Shown in pieces: positions 33,825-42,063 of a stretch of DNA of 64,000 nucleotides (within the stretch, counting starts at the first letter, position 1; every line of letters begins with the position of its first letter). Source of the DNA: Paenibacillus massiliensis 2301065 = DSM 16942 (GTDB taxonomy: Bacteria > Bacillota > Bacilli > Paenibacillales > Paenibacillaceae); assembly GCF_000377505.1 (NCBI RefSeq), contig NZ_KB898189.1, positions 248,001 through 312,000 on the forward strand, in the 5' to 3' direction. The notes below the pieces were generated by a model. It was not told the origin of the DNA, made no database searches, and saw only the letters and a program-made list of their open reading frames with translations. Both the position numbers and the translations under genes were made by a program.

Positions 33825-34776
33825 CTGCCTTCTGTTCTCCTACACCTTGAGCCTCCGTGCTCCCAGACTGCTTTTTACCAGAACGTTTCTTACCGGAGTC
33901 CCCTTTCTTACCATCACTACTCTTCTTGCTATTCTTTTTATTCCCCTTGTCGTTATCCTTATCGCCGTTCTTCAACTTTCGCTTCTTATCCTTCTTGCTC
34001 TCATTGCTCTTCTTACCAGAGGACTTCTTGTTATCGACCATGCTATTATCTATCGTCTGTTTAATAACATCCTTGTCTCTGTCCTCCATAGCCTTCTTAT
34101 CATTGATAGCATCCGACTCCTCCGTGGGAGACTGAGCCTTCGCTAATTCAGGCTGATCGAACAATTGAACAATATATGCGAAGCTTCCCTGCTCAGCGCC
34201 GAGCAAGGTCTCCATGGCATAGATCAGACCTTGCACCCGCTCAGCCTGCTCCTCAGGTGTCCAGCGGAAGAGCCCTTCATCGAAAAGGGTCACAGCAGCC
34301 ACCAGCAGTAGCTCTATAGACTGACGAGGATAAGGGGTGCGGAAGAGTCCTTCCCGTATCCCTTGCTCTACTACATCCTGTAGCACTGGCGTAAGATGCT
34401 GTACGGTTAAGCTCAGACTCTTCTGATGCATCTGGGCATTACTAGCCTCGTGTAGCTCCTCAATAAGCTGCTGCTTTACTGCCGTATTCGGCTTCTGCGC
34501 AAGCATAATGAGCAGGAATTTCTTATGCACCGTGATGGCAGAATCGTTAGCGATACTGCGTGCCGTCTCAACACCAGCATCCACCACCCGTTTCACCATC
34601 GCATCCAGAACCGCTTCCTTGGAGGTAAAATAGTAATAGAAGGTGCCCTTGGCAATCCCGATTGCCCGTAAAATATCGTTAATGGTTGTCTTGTCGTATC
34701 CCTTTGTCAGGAACAACACCTCTGCCGCATCCAATATCTCATTTCTACGCTCTTCATGCTCTTTCACCACTCTCAT
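33811..34776 (-). CDS. TetR/AcrR regulator with an unusual lysine-rich C-terminal tail
   Basis: A 321-residue protein starting at ATG 34774-34776 behind GGGAGG. The HTH spans about residues 30-58 (TINDILRAIGIAKGTFYYYF), and a normal ligand domain ends near residue 215. Residues 249-303 then form a low-complexity Lys/Ser/Gly/Asp tail with KK pairs, roughly 40 percent Lys. TetR proteins usually end near 190-220 residues, so about 100 residues are added. The tail may bind DNA nonspecifically or be a simple-repeat expansion. It is the first gene of an operon with the MFS pump. Confidence 0.85.
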   Translation of the reverse strand: MRVVKEHEERRNEILDAAEVLFLTKGYDKTTINDILRAIGIAKGTFYYYFTSKEAVLDAMVKRVVDAGVETARSIANDSAITVHKKFLLIMLAQKPNTAVKQQLIEELHEASNAQMHQKSLSLTVQHLTPVLQDVVEQGIREGLFRTPYPRQSIELLLVAAVTLFDEGLFRWTPEEQAERVQGLIYAMETLLGAEQGSFAYIVQLFDQPELAKAQSPTEESDAINDKKAMEDRDKDVIKQTIDNSMVDNKKSSGKKSNESKKDKKRKLKNGDKDNDKGNKKNSKKSSDGKKGDSGKKRSGKKQSGSTEAQGVGEQKADEHA

Positions 34777-34900
34777 CTCAATACGCCTCCCAAGCTTGGA
34801 TTAACTGTAACCTGATGGCCGATTGAGGATAGAACCCCGGCTCCTGCTGATGCTCTGCGTCATGGGGTATGTTCTGCAAGTGGTTCACACCGTTAACTTT

Positions 34901-34916
34901 TGACCGACCGTCAGTC
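34901..34916 (-). promoter_or_regulatory. candidate TetR operator
   Basis: TGACCGACCGTCAGTC is an imperfect inverted repeat (GACxGACxGTC type, common for AcrR/TetR regulators). It lies about 125 bp upstream of the TetR start beside an AT-rich TATTATA -10-like stretch, so autoregulation is likely. Confidence 0.5.
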
Positions 34917-35002
34917 TATAATACATATATACGCTGTTTGACGCACGAAGTCAAGATCCCGAATTACATTTATTCCCTGAGCTGTCGCCAATACAAGCTA
35001 AC

Positions 35003-35047
35003 AAATAAAAGAGCCTACCTCAACTCAGATTCGTTGAAATAGACTCT
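35003..35047 (-). terminator. terminator of the GntR gene
   Basis: A 15-bp stem (35010-35024 with 35033-35047), all pairs formed when G-U is allowed on the minus-strand RNA, followed by TTTTATTTG. It lies 12 bp after the GntR stop. Confidence 0.8.
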
Positions 35048-35058
35048 CTAAAAATGAA

Positions 35059-35769
35059 TTAACGCATCCGATTCACGGTAGTGAATACAAACTTATCATA
35101 CCGGTGCCGTGAGAACGAATATTCAAAAGGAATGCCGTTATCCAAAAAACCCACCTGCTCTATCTCCAATATCGGGTCATCTGATGCACAGATCAAGTTC
35201 TCCTGATCCAGCTTTGTGGATTTCGATGCTCGTATCGTACGGTGTGACCCCACGATGTTCAAGCCCAGCTCCTCCTTGATATGCTTGTAAATCGAACCAT
35301 GCAGCACTTGATCGGTAAGGCCGCTGATCAGGTTGGTTGGCATATACGTAATTTCCATAACGTAAGGCTCACCTTCCACAATGCGCAGACGAATCACATG
35401 GTATACAGGAGATTTAGGATCAATAAATAGACGATTGGCTACTTCCTCTGTGGGAAATTGAACATCAAAGGCGATGATTTTGTTGGTGATCTCCTTCCCT
35501 TGCAGCAGATTGGTCAATCCGAGCATTTCATTCACAACTACGTTAACAGGTGAATTATAGGCTGCCTTAACGATAAAGGTGCCGTGTCCTCTCTTGCGTA
35601 TCAGCAGCCCCTCGCTAACTAGCGTATCCAATGCCTTTTTCATCGTCATCCGGCTCACTTGGAACTCAGCAGCCAGCGAGATCTCATCAGGAATCGGTTC
35701 ATCACTGCTATAGGTTTTATTACTGATCCGCTCTTTGACCTCTCGGGCAATTCGCTCATATTTATTCAT
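35059..35769 (-). CDS. GntR-family (HutC/UTRA) regulator of the beta-glucoside PTS operon
   Basis: A 236-residue protein starting at ATG 35767-35769 (AGGTGAT upstream). Residues 1-70 form a winged HTH (MTMKKALDTLVSEGLLIRKRG). A UTRA effector domain follows (YHVIRLRIVEGEPYVMEITY and EYSFSRHRYDKFVF at the end), which in this family binds a phosphosugar. It lies downstream of the GH1/PTS genes but behind their terminator, so it has its own promoter. Its probable targets are the 21-bp-spaced direct repeats at 39848-39878. Confidence 0.88.
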   Translation of the reverse strand: MNKYERIAREVKERISNKTYSSDEPIPDEISLAAEFQVSRMTMKKALDTLVSEGLLIRKRGHGTFIVKAAYNSPVNVVVNEMLGLTNLLQGKEITNKIIAFDVQFPTEEVANRLFIDPKSPVYHVIRLRIVEGEPYVMEITYMPTNLISGLTDQVLHGSIYKHIKEELGLNIVGSHRTIRASKSTKLDQENLICASDDPILEIEQVGFLDNGIPFEYSFSRHRYDKFVFTTVNRMR

Positions 35770-36004
35770 CTTTTTATCACCTGTATTAGATATTGTTGTG
35801 CCAGATTAGTCTGTATACGATAAAAAGCTTTTTAGAAATTAGTATTTAGTAAGTATACATAACTACACACATTCTCACCAGTAGACCGTGTACTTCGCAT
35901 ATTCGTCTTTACCTGGCATACTCATCATGAGAGCTGATTATTGTCTTTTGTCATTATTACGCTATTGGCGTGTCTGGCCAGTGGATCCTCAGGTACGGGG
36001 GATT

Positions 36005-36035
36005 TTGAAAAAAAGATGGTCCTAAGGACCATCTT
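36005..36035 (-). terminator. terminator of the PTS-GH1 operon
   Basis: A perfect 10-bp stem (36013-36022 with 36026-36035) and a 3-base loop, directly abutting the GH1 stop codon and followed on the minus strand by a T-run. Confidence 0.85.
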
Positions 36036-37458
36036 AAAATCCATCATGCTCAATGACTTGCTTGAACCAGTATCCACTTTGTTTGATGGACCTTTGTCCA
36101 TCCTTCTCGAGATCCACGGATACAAAGCCATAACGATTCTTATAGGCATTGGACCAAGACCAGTTATCCATGAAAGTCCACAGATGGTAGCCCTTCACGT
36201 TAGAGCCTTCTGTAATCGCACGTTGAACCCATTTCAAATGCTCGCGTATGAAGTCGATACGGTAGCTATCACAGATCATGCCCTGTTCATTTCTGAACTT
36301 CTCTTCCCCTTGCACGCCCATTCCATTCTCGGAAATGAAACATTCGATGTTCCCGTAATTCTCACGCACATTGGTCAGGATATCATAGATACCCTTCTCA
36401 TAGATCTCCCAGCCCCGCATCTCATTCATCTTGCGACCTGGCATTACATAATAATCGAAATAATGTTCAGGTACAAAAGGTGCATCAGGATGAGGCTGGC
36501 TTTCTCTGGCCTTGACCCTGCGCGGTTGATAATAGTTAATTCCCAGCAAATCAATGGTACCCTGACGAATGATGTCCTTGTCCCCGTCCTGCATGGCAGG
36601 CAGATATCCGTCCTTGGTAAGCAGTTCCACCAGAAGCGGATTGAATTCTCCTGTCACAGATGGGTCCAGGAAAGAACGGTTGAAGTATGCATCACAGACG
36701 GCTGCGGCGCGAACATCTGCCGGGTGCTGGCTGCGTGGATAGGTCGGCGTCAGGTTCAAGATGATACCGATCTTGCCATCATAGCCTTGTTCCCGGTAAG
36801 ACTTGATTACGCTCGCACTGGACAAGAGGGTATGGTACCCAACCTGCACCGCTTTGCCGAAATCCAGCTCGTTCGGGTAGTGGAAGTCATACAGATAACC
36901 GCCCTCCACAGGTACGATGGGCTCATTGTGGGTGAACCATTTACTGATACGATCACCGAAGAGCTCGAAGCAGATGTTCGCATACTTTACATAAGCATCC
37001 ACAGTCTCCCGGTTCACCCAGCCGCCCTTCTCCTGCAGAGCCATCGGCAAGTCAAAATGATACAGGTTCACGAACGGCTCAATGCCAGCTTCTGTTAATT
37101 CGTTAATAACGGCATTATAGAATTCAACTGCCTTTTCATTCACAGCACCTGTCCCTCCTGGAATCAGTCGAGACCAGGAGATCGAGAACCGAAACGAATT
37201 ATGCTTCAGTTCCTTCATCAGCGCGATGTCTTCCTTATACTTGGTATAGAACCCGGACGTCTTGGAAGGTCCTACACCATCATAGAATCGATTTGGCTCT
37301 TGCTCGAACCAGTAATCCCATATATTCGGTCCTTTTCCGTCGCCCTCCACAGTACCTTCCGTTTGTGTCGCCGAGGCAGAGGAGCCCCACCAAAAATCAG
37401 CCGGAAACGGATATTGAATTTCTTTCTGTACACTCTCTTTTACTTCAGTATGATTCAC
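36034..37458 (-). CDS. GH1 6-phospho-beta-glucosidase
   Basis: A 474-residue enzyme. The GTG at 37456-37458 is chosen because AAAGGAGAAGG lies five bases upstream. GH1 motifs: PADFWWGSSASATQTEG, LYHFDLPMALQ, the acid/base FTHNEP and the nucleophile-region CFISENGMG. It hydrolyses phosphorylated beta-glucosides (cellobiose-6-phosphate and similar) delivered by the PTS encoded upstream. It is the last gene of the IIB-IIA-IIC-GH1 order. Confidence 0.93.
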   Translation of the reverse strand: MNHTEVKESVQKEIQYPFPADFWWGSSASATQTEGTVEGDGKGPNIWDYWFEQEPNRFYDGVGPSKTSGFYTKYKEDIALMKELKHNSFRFSISWSRLIPGGTGAVNEKAVEFYNAVINELTEAGIEPFVNLYHFDLPMALQEKGGWVNRETVDAYVKYANICFELFGDRISKWFTHNEPIVPVEGGYLYDFHYPNELDFGKAVQVGYHTLLSSASVIKSYREQGYDGKIGIILNLTPTYPRSQHPADVRAAAVCDAYFNRSFLDPSVTGEFNPLLVELLTKDGYLPAMQDGDKDIIRQGTIDLLGINYYQPRRVKARESQPHPDAPFVPEHYFDYYVMPGRKMNEMRGWEIYEKGIYDILTNVRENYGNIECFISENGMGVQGEEKFRNEQGMICDSYRIDFIREHLKWVQRAITEGSNVKGYHLWTFMDNWSWSNAYKNRYGFVSVDLEKDGQRSIKQSGYWFKQVIEHDGF

Positions 37459-37521
37459 GGTCCTTCTCCTTTCTCTTGTACGCTGCACATGCTGTCTACT
37501 TTCTGTACTATTGCTTGTATA

Positions 37522-38841
37522 TTACATGCTCAGTGTTTGTTCTTTGGATGGAGCACTAGCTTCTTCTTCCTGTTCCTTACGTACATTCATCCGGTCAATG
37601 AATTTCAGGAATGGGAACCAGATGACGAATACGACCGCCATATTAAATATTTGCAATAATCCACCTCTTAGCGAGCCTGTTCCCATCATACCGCTGAAGA
37701 ACAATGGCATCGTCCAAGGAACCTGTATACCGTTCGGTGGTGGCACAATGCCTGTATACATCGCGAAATAGGTAATCAAGGTCACGAGCATTGGAGCCAG
37801 CACCCATGGCACGATGATCAGTGGGTTCATTACAATTGGCAGACCGAAGATCACCGGTTCGTTAACATTGAAGAGACCAGGACCCAGTGCCAGCTTACTG
37901 ACTTGCTTCAGCTGCTTGCTCTTCAGGAAGAAGAGAATCGTGAGTACTACGGTCAGGGTCATCCCTGTACCGCCAATCCCTACGGTATAAATATCAACGA
38001 ATTGCTTGGTGATAATATGCGGCAGCTCTGCACCTGTGGAGTAAGCTTCGTAGTTCTCCAGTGCCAGTGTATTCCAGATCGGGTCCATCACGGAGTTCAC
38101 AATAATCTGACCATGCAATCCGAAGAACCACAGAATCTGAATCAGGAATATAGCAATCAAGGTAGGAATAATACCGCTACCCAGATGCACTAGCGGAGCC
38201 TGAACGGCTTTGTAGATCAGATCATGCAGATTGTTATGGAACGTTACATTTACAATAATATTAATAATCAGGAAGATGCCCAGTGTAATACATGCAGGCA
38301 GCAAAGCTGCGAACGACTTAGCAACTGCCGGTGGCACGCCCGGAGGCATCTTGATTACGATGTTACGCTGTGTGACTTTACGGTAGATTTCACCCGCAAT
38401 GAAGGCCACGATCATCCCGAGGAACATCCCCTTGGCACCAAGGCGCTCCTTCGGAATCACGTCTGCAATCGTCGTGCCGTCGCCCTGAGTCAGCAGGAAC
38501 GGTGTGAGCATCAGGAAGCAGGCAAGTGCAATCATCCCGCCGAATATAGGTTCGACCTTATAGCTTCGCGATAGATAATAACCAATACCGACCACGACGA
38601 AGACCGTCATAATATTCAAGGTGGCATTAGGCGCAATATTCAGCAGCTCCTGGGTTCTCGCCAGGTTGTCTGCCCCCATCCAATCACTCAAGAATGGAAG
38701 ATTGATAAGAACGACGATAATCGATCCAAATACAGTCAATGGAAATGACAGCATGAACGCATCCCGTAATACTGAAAGATAACGGTTATTGTTCAATTTA
38801 CCAGCAATGGGTATCAAAATCTGGCTTAATTTCTCAAACAA
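37522..38841 (-). CDS. PTS lactose/cellobiose/lichenan-family permease component EIIC
   Basis: A 439-residue membrane protein starting with TTG at 38839-38841 behind GGGAGGA. Family features include LFNVNEPVIFGLPIVMNPL and GIVPPPNGIQVPWTMP. About ten helices. It transports beta-glucosides such as cellobiose or lichenan oligomers with concurrent phosphorylation by IIA/IIB encoded upstream. A 281-bp gap with a cre site separates it from IIA. Confidence 0.92.
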   Translation of the reverse strand: MFEKLSQILIPIAGKLNNNRYLSVLRDAFMLSFPLTVFGSIIVVLINLPFLSDWMGADNLARTQELLNIAPNATLNIMTVFVVVGIGYYLSRSYKVEPIFGGMIALACFLMLTPFLLTQGDGTTIADVIPKERLGAKGMFLGMIVAFIAGEIYRKVTQRNIVIKMPPGVPPAVAKSFAALLPACITLGIFLIINIIVNVTFHNNLHDLIYKAVQAPLVHLGSGIIPTLIAIFLIQILWFFGLHGQIIVNSVMDPIWNTLALENYEAYSTGAELPHIITKQFVDIYTVGIGGTGMTLTVVLTILFFLKSKQLKQVSKLALGPGLFNVNEPVIFGLPIVMNPLIIVPWVLAPMLVTLITYFAMYTGIVPPPNGIQVPWTMPLFFSGMMGTGSLRGGLLQIFNMAVVFVIWFPFLKFIDRMNVRKEQEEEASAPSKEQTLSM

Positions 38842-39099
38842 CGCCTATTCCTCCCACAGAATATAATTTTCCCTTACATGTAAACATCGTCTTCACATGC
38901 TTTGCTTATAGCAAGATTTGATTCTGCCGCCTGAATTGACTATACTCGGTAATAAGCGTTCTCCTAAATTCACTCGCCAGTGATTGGGTCTGCCCTGCAG
39001 TCCCAGCTCAAGGAGGCGCTTTTTCTTACCCCAATGTATGTCATCATCGAATATGAATCCTCAGCCAGCATTTCATTAAAAAACCAGTTCACATATGAA

Positions 39100-39113
39100 T
39101 GTAAACCGTTTCA
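39100..39113 (-). promoter_or_regulatory. cre-like site in front of the EIIC gene
   Basis: On the minus strand TGAAACGGTTTACA agrees with the CcpA consensus except at one central position. It lies at the end of the IIA gene region, about 260 bp upstream of EIIC. No gene occurs between 38842 and 39122. Confidence 0.5.
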
Positions 39114-39122
39114 AAGATTCGC

Positions 39123-39455
39123 TTAGATATTTCTGGATTTGAATAGCTCCAGCAGCTCGTGAACAAGATCCTTCATCGTAACTGTGGACATCAAATGATC
39201 CTCGGCATGCATCAGCAGCAGATTCAAGGCAGTCGGTGTACCTTCGGCCTCTTTCTTGACCATCTGAAAATGAATGTCGTGTGCAGAGCGCAAATCCTGC
39301 TTCGCTTCCTTCAGCAGTTCATCTGCTCCCTCTGCGTTGTTGTTACGATACTCCGTCAGGGCCTGAATGATCTTACTCCGGGCACTGCCACTATGAAAAA
39401 TAAGCTGAAAGCTAATCTGTTCTTCTGTTAATTCCGCGATATCGACCTTATCCAT
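39123..39455 (-). CDS. PTS lactose/cellobiose-family EIIA
   Basis: A 110-residue three-helix protein. ATG 39453-39455 overlaps the IIB stop by 8 bp. The phosphorylated His lies in NLLLMHAEDHLM. It passes phosphate from HPr to the IIB cysteine. The coupling confirms the IIB-IIA order. Confidence 0.92.
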   Translation of the reverse strand: MDKVDIAELTEEQISFQLIFHSGSARSKIIQALTEYRNNNAEGADELLKEAKQDLRSAHDIHFQMVKKEAEGTPTALNLLLMHAEDHLMSTVTMKDLVHELLELFKSRNI

Positions 39456-39765
39456 TTTTCTTTTCCACCAACTTCATCGCTTGCTCGTAAGCCTTCTTAC
39501 CGTCAACCATGCCATAGGCCATCATATCTATAACTTCTACATGAATGCCGTACGCCGCAGCCTCTTTCTCCAATTGCCCCTTCAGGAAGCTCATTTGTGG
39601 ACCAATCAGTACCGCATCAGCCTTAGCCATTTCTTCAGGCGCCTGATCCTGACCTACGGCCCAAATTTCGGCTTCATCTCCGATGGACTTGGCATGCTCC
39701 TGCATTTTGGTCACCAGCATACTTGTAGACATACCAGAGCTGCACGCAAGTAGAATTCTTTTCAT
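39448..39765 (-). CDS. PTS lactose/cellobiose-family EIIB
   Basis: A 105-residue protein starting at ATG 39763-39765 (GGAG eight bases upstream; a longer frame has no RBS). The phosphocysteine loop is RILLACSSGMSTSMLV. It transfers phosphate to the sugar at EIIC. It is the first gene of the operon, directly behind a cre site and candidate GntR operators. Confidence 0.93.
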   Translation of the reverse strand: MKRILLACSSGMSTSMLVTKMQEHAKSIGDEAEIWAVGQDQAPEEMAKADAVLIGPQMSFLKGQLEKEAAAYGIHVEVIDMMAYGMVDGKKAYEQAMKLVEKKNG

Positions 39766-39805
39766 AACTGTTCTCCATCCTTTCAAGCTTAAAATGTGAA
39801 TTAGC

Positions 39806-39819
39806 AGAAACCGTTTACA
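39806..39819 (-). promoter_or_regulatory. cre site of the beta-glucoside PTS operon
   Basis: On the minus strand TGTAAACGGTTTCT fits the CcpA consensus at every defined position when the terminal base is read as A/T. It lies 40 bp upstream of the IIB start, suggesting glucose repression. Confidence 0.7.
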
Positions 39820-39847
39820 GGGCAATTATAAACCCATCAATTTCATT

Positions 39848-39878
39848 TGTCTATACATTAAAATCATATGTCTATACT
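39848..39878. promoter_or_regulatory. paired direct repeats, candidate GntR operator
   Basis: TGTCTATACA (39848) and TGTCTATACT (39869) begin exactly 21 bp apart, two helical turns, upstream of the PTS operon cre site. GTCTATAC resembles half-sites of UTRA-type GntR regulators. A GTCTGTATAC variant occurs near 35809, in the promoter region of the GntR gene itself. Confidence 0.5.
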
Positions 39879-39943
39879 TTTGTCGAAATTACGAATAATT
39901 CATGTCATCATGTCCACCCTCTGCATTTGCATGCAACATGAAC

Positions 39944-39985
39944 GTCAAAAACCCTTGTAGATCCAGGGCTGGACGTACAAGGGTT
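39944..39985 (-). terminator. terminator after the Imm26-like gene and small pseudogene
   Basis: A perfect 10-bp stem AACCCTTGTA/TACAAGGGTT (39950-39959 with 39976-39985), followed on the minus strand by TTTTTGA. It lies 12 bp after the end of the frameshifted small gene at 39998-40157. Confidence 0.7.
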
Positions 39986-39997
39986 ATGTAAAAAAAA

Positions 39998-40157
39998 TTA
40001 TAAAGGTCTTCCTATAGCAACGGTACCATCAGACCATTCGACAATTGTGGCAGGAATACGTCCATAGATCATTCGGTAGCCTAGAACCAAATACGTCTCA
40101 GATTGGTAGCTCAGGAGCTACAATCCCGGCTATATTGCTAATAGCTTCTAGATTCAT
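39998..40157 (-). pseudogene. possible frameshifted small gene
   Basis: From ATG 40155-40157 the frame reads MNLEAISNIAGIVAPELPI and stops. One frame over, the sequence continues as QSETYLVLGYRMIYGRIPAT and then IVEWSDGTVAIGRPL to a TAA at 39998. Both halves look protein-like and together would make about 53 residues. The piece sits between the Imm26-like stop and a terminator. A single-base deletion or a programmed frameshift could explain it. No function is recognised. Confidence 0.35.
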
Positions 40158-40167
40158 ATAAGTCTCG

Positions 40168-40605
40168 CTAATGCTGTGCAAGATACTGCTGTACAAGCTC
40201 ATTTCCGGCCACGCCCATAGTATTGTAAAGCTTATACTCAGCAGGTGTCAGGTTACGAATCCTTTCATCTCCATGATAGAGATGACCTGCGCTCTGAAAT
40301 TCCTGCAAAGCTTCCTTCTCCGTAGTTAGCGGGATATGACCCACGATCTCCCAATCCCCACTGCGAAGATTATCCGTCGCTGCGAAAATAACCCGCGTGC
40401 TCCCTCTACTGTTAACGAAGGTCAGCAAAGAATCATTCCATTCGCTTATGTCGTTCGGCATTTCTTTATCTGCAGCAAGGCCCATAACGCCAAAAGAAAA
40501 GACCTTCTTGAACCTCCCCCGCAAGGCGCAAATGACCTGACAAAATGCATATCTACCATCATGCATGGGGATTACGAAAATATCACCTGCTTCATGCTTC
40601 TTCAT
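40168..40605 (-). CDS. Imm26-like immunity-family protein
   Basis: A 145-residue soluble protein from ATG 40603-40605 behind AGGAGG. The opening KKHEAGDIFVIPMHDGRYAF recalls the start of immunity protein 26 family members (GDVF-x-IPL-x-DGRYAYG). The C-terminal half (YHGDERIRNLTPAEYKLYNT) is not typical that I know. Imm26 proteins protect against polymorphic toxins of neighbouring cells, but no toxin gene is in this window, so it would be an orphan. Family call is moderate. Confidence 0.5.
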   Translation of the reverse strand: MKKHEAGDIFVIPMHDGRYAFCQVICALRGRFKKVFSFGVMGLAADKEMPNDISEWNDSLLTFVNSRGSTRVIFAATDNLRSGDWEIVGHIPLTTEKEALQEFQSAGHLYHGDERIRNLTPAEYKLYNTMGVAGNELVQQYLAQH

Positions 40606-40644
40606 CAATCTACCTCCTGATCACACTTGATTACATTACGGATT

Positions 40645-41772
40645 TCAATCTGAGAATTCCCCGTACTCGCAGCCGGCGTTTCTCAGCTCGATATGATCAA
40701 TCAGCTGCTTGCTGCCCCCAAGCTTACGGTAGAGCCGGATCTCGCCGTAGCCAGTGCCGCCGTTCCACAATCGGTTATGCCGCTTCTGTCCATCCGGTGA
40801 TTCATAGTTAATAAGCAGCATCTCATCCCGTGGACATTCCAGCTCCAGCTCGAATTCCGAGTTATGATTGCTGGCCCGAACCTTCCAGTAATGACGCTTA
40901 TCCCCTTCCTCAAAATCAAACGTCACGCGGGATCTCAGCAATGGCTTGGAGAAGTTATACTCATACATCGTACCCTCGTGATACATGCCGATCAGGATCT
41001 GGCGGGGCAACGGTATTCCGAATACTTTCGGCCTACCACCACCGACCTCAACCGCTGAGTGATCCAGAGTCTGTCCCGTGATCAGACTACGTAGATGGCA
41101 GCTGCTAATCCATAGCCAGGGGGAGGTGTAATCTGCTCCCCAGTTCTTGTCGGCATAGCCGTAAGACCTCTCCGGGATAATGTCATAGACTACTCCATCC
41201 AGACGAACTGTTCCGCTGTAGTTAGTCTTGATGCCCTCTGCGTGCCAGAACATCTCAAAGGCATTCAGTCGGCGAAATATGGAGGAGGCACCATAGCCGA
41301 CATGATAAGCAATCTGCTTGTCTATAATGAGGTCCCAGCTCATCTCTCCCGCGTCGCTCATATATTCCGGATGTGCCTTAGCCTCCAACTCGTTTAAGGA
41401 ACACATTCCCTGCATTCGTTGCTCTGTCAGCATGCTTTCCCCAATACACACTTCCAGCCGATCGGCGGGACAACTGAACTGGGGAATGGGGTAAAAGTTG
41501 TGTATCTGCTTGGCACCTTGTCCCCATGCTCCTGCCTTAATCATCGCATAGGCGGGCTTGACCCCACGTTCTCGATTCTCTGCCAGCTGTCCCAGCACGG
41601 GAACTTCCCCACCTAACGCTGGATTGCAGACGTAATATTCGATGAAGAAGGCTTTGGCTTCTCCGGTCTCCCGATTATAGCCAGTGAAGCTGTGCCACCA
41701 CCAGTCGTATCCCTTGTACGCCAGTGATCCCTTGAGCATGTACAGATTGCGCCCAACATCACTCTTGTTCAT
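40645..41772 (-). CDS. tocopherol-cyclase-like (lipocalin-fold) protein
   Basis: A 375-residue protein starting at ATG 41770-41772 behind AGGAGGAGG. The N-terminus YKGYDWWWHSFTGYN and the later DKNWGADYTSPWLWISSCHL resemble the tocopherol-cyclase/DUF2804-type two-lipocalin fold. No signal peptide. Firmicutes do not make tocopherol, so the substrate is unknown; a hydrophobic ligand is likely from the fold. It lies downstream of RtcB on the same strand, but a terminator intervenes. Confidence 0.6.
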   Translation of the reverse strand: MNKSDVGRNLYMLKGSLAYKGYDWWWHSFTGYNRETGEAKAFFIEYYVCNPALGGEVPVLGQLAENRERGVKPAYAMIKAGAWGQGAKQIHNFYPIPQFSCPADRLEVCIGESMLTEQRMQGMCSLNELEAKAHPEYMSDAGEMSWDLIIDKQIAYHVGYGASSIFRRLNAFEMFWHAEGIKTNYSGTVRLDGVVYDIIPERSYGYADKNWGADYTSPWLWISSCHLRSLITGQTLDHSAVEVGGGRPKVFGIPLPRQILIGMYHEGTMYEYNFSKPLLRSRVTFDFEEGDKRHYWKVRASNHNSEFELELECPRDEMLLINYESPDGQKRHNRLWNGGTGYGEIRLYRKLGGSKQLIDHIELRNAGCEYGEFSD

Positions 41773-41912
41773 GTTACCTCCTCCTTTCCCATCATGTTCT
41801 AACCTTGCACCTGCTATTTTCCTGCCTGATATTATTGTAAATGGAGCACTCTCCACAAATCCAGCAGACATGCTTGTTCGTGTTCAAGAGTACGCTATAG
41901 CAAGACAAAATA

Positions 41913-41965
41913 CCCGTCCCATACGCTTCAGGACTACTCTATCCTCTCGAAGCGCATGAGACGGG
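41913..41965 (-). terminator. terminator of the RtcB operon
   Basis: A 17-bp stem with two mismatched (G-U compatible) positions (41913-41929 with 41949-41965), followed on the minus strand by TATTTTGTC, about 100 bp after the RtcB stop. The interval 41966-42063 is pyrimidine-rich without a gene. Confidence 0.75.
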
Positions 41966-42063
41966 CAAATAGGGATCGCTCGACAGACTCCTGCAAGGAT
42001 TGTCTTGAAGCTCTCACTCTATTTCTATATGTCTCTAGTCTCTGTTTCTCAATTTCTCTATGT

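Noticed and set aside
33857-34135. Leucine/phenylalanine-rich plus-strand frame resembling a membrane protein
   Set aside because: It is the reverse of the lysine-rich TetR tail (AAG codons read as CTT), not a gene.
35941-37098. 385-codon plus-strand open frame
   Set aside because: Antisense to the GH1 gene with intact catalytic motifs; a shadow caused by the codon bias of that gene.
41995-42063. Pyrimidine-rich TTTCTATRTCTCTAG-like stretch
   Set aside because: Repeats are too irregular to define a unit; low complexity only.
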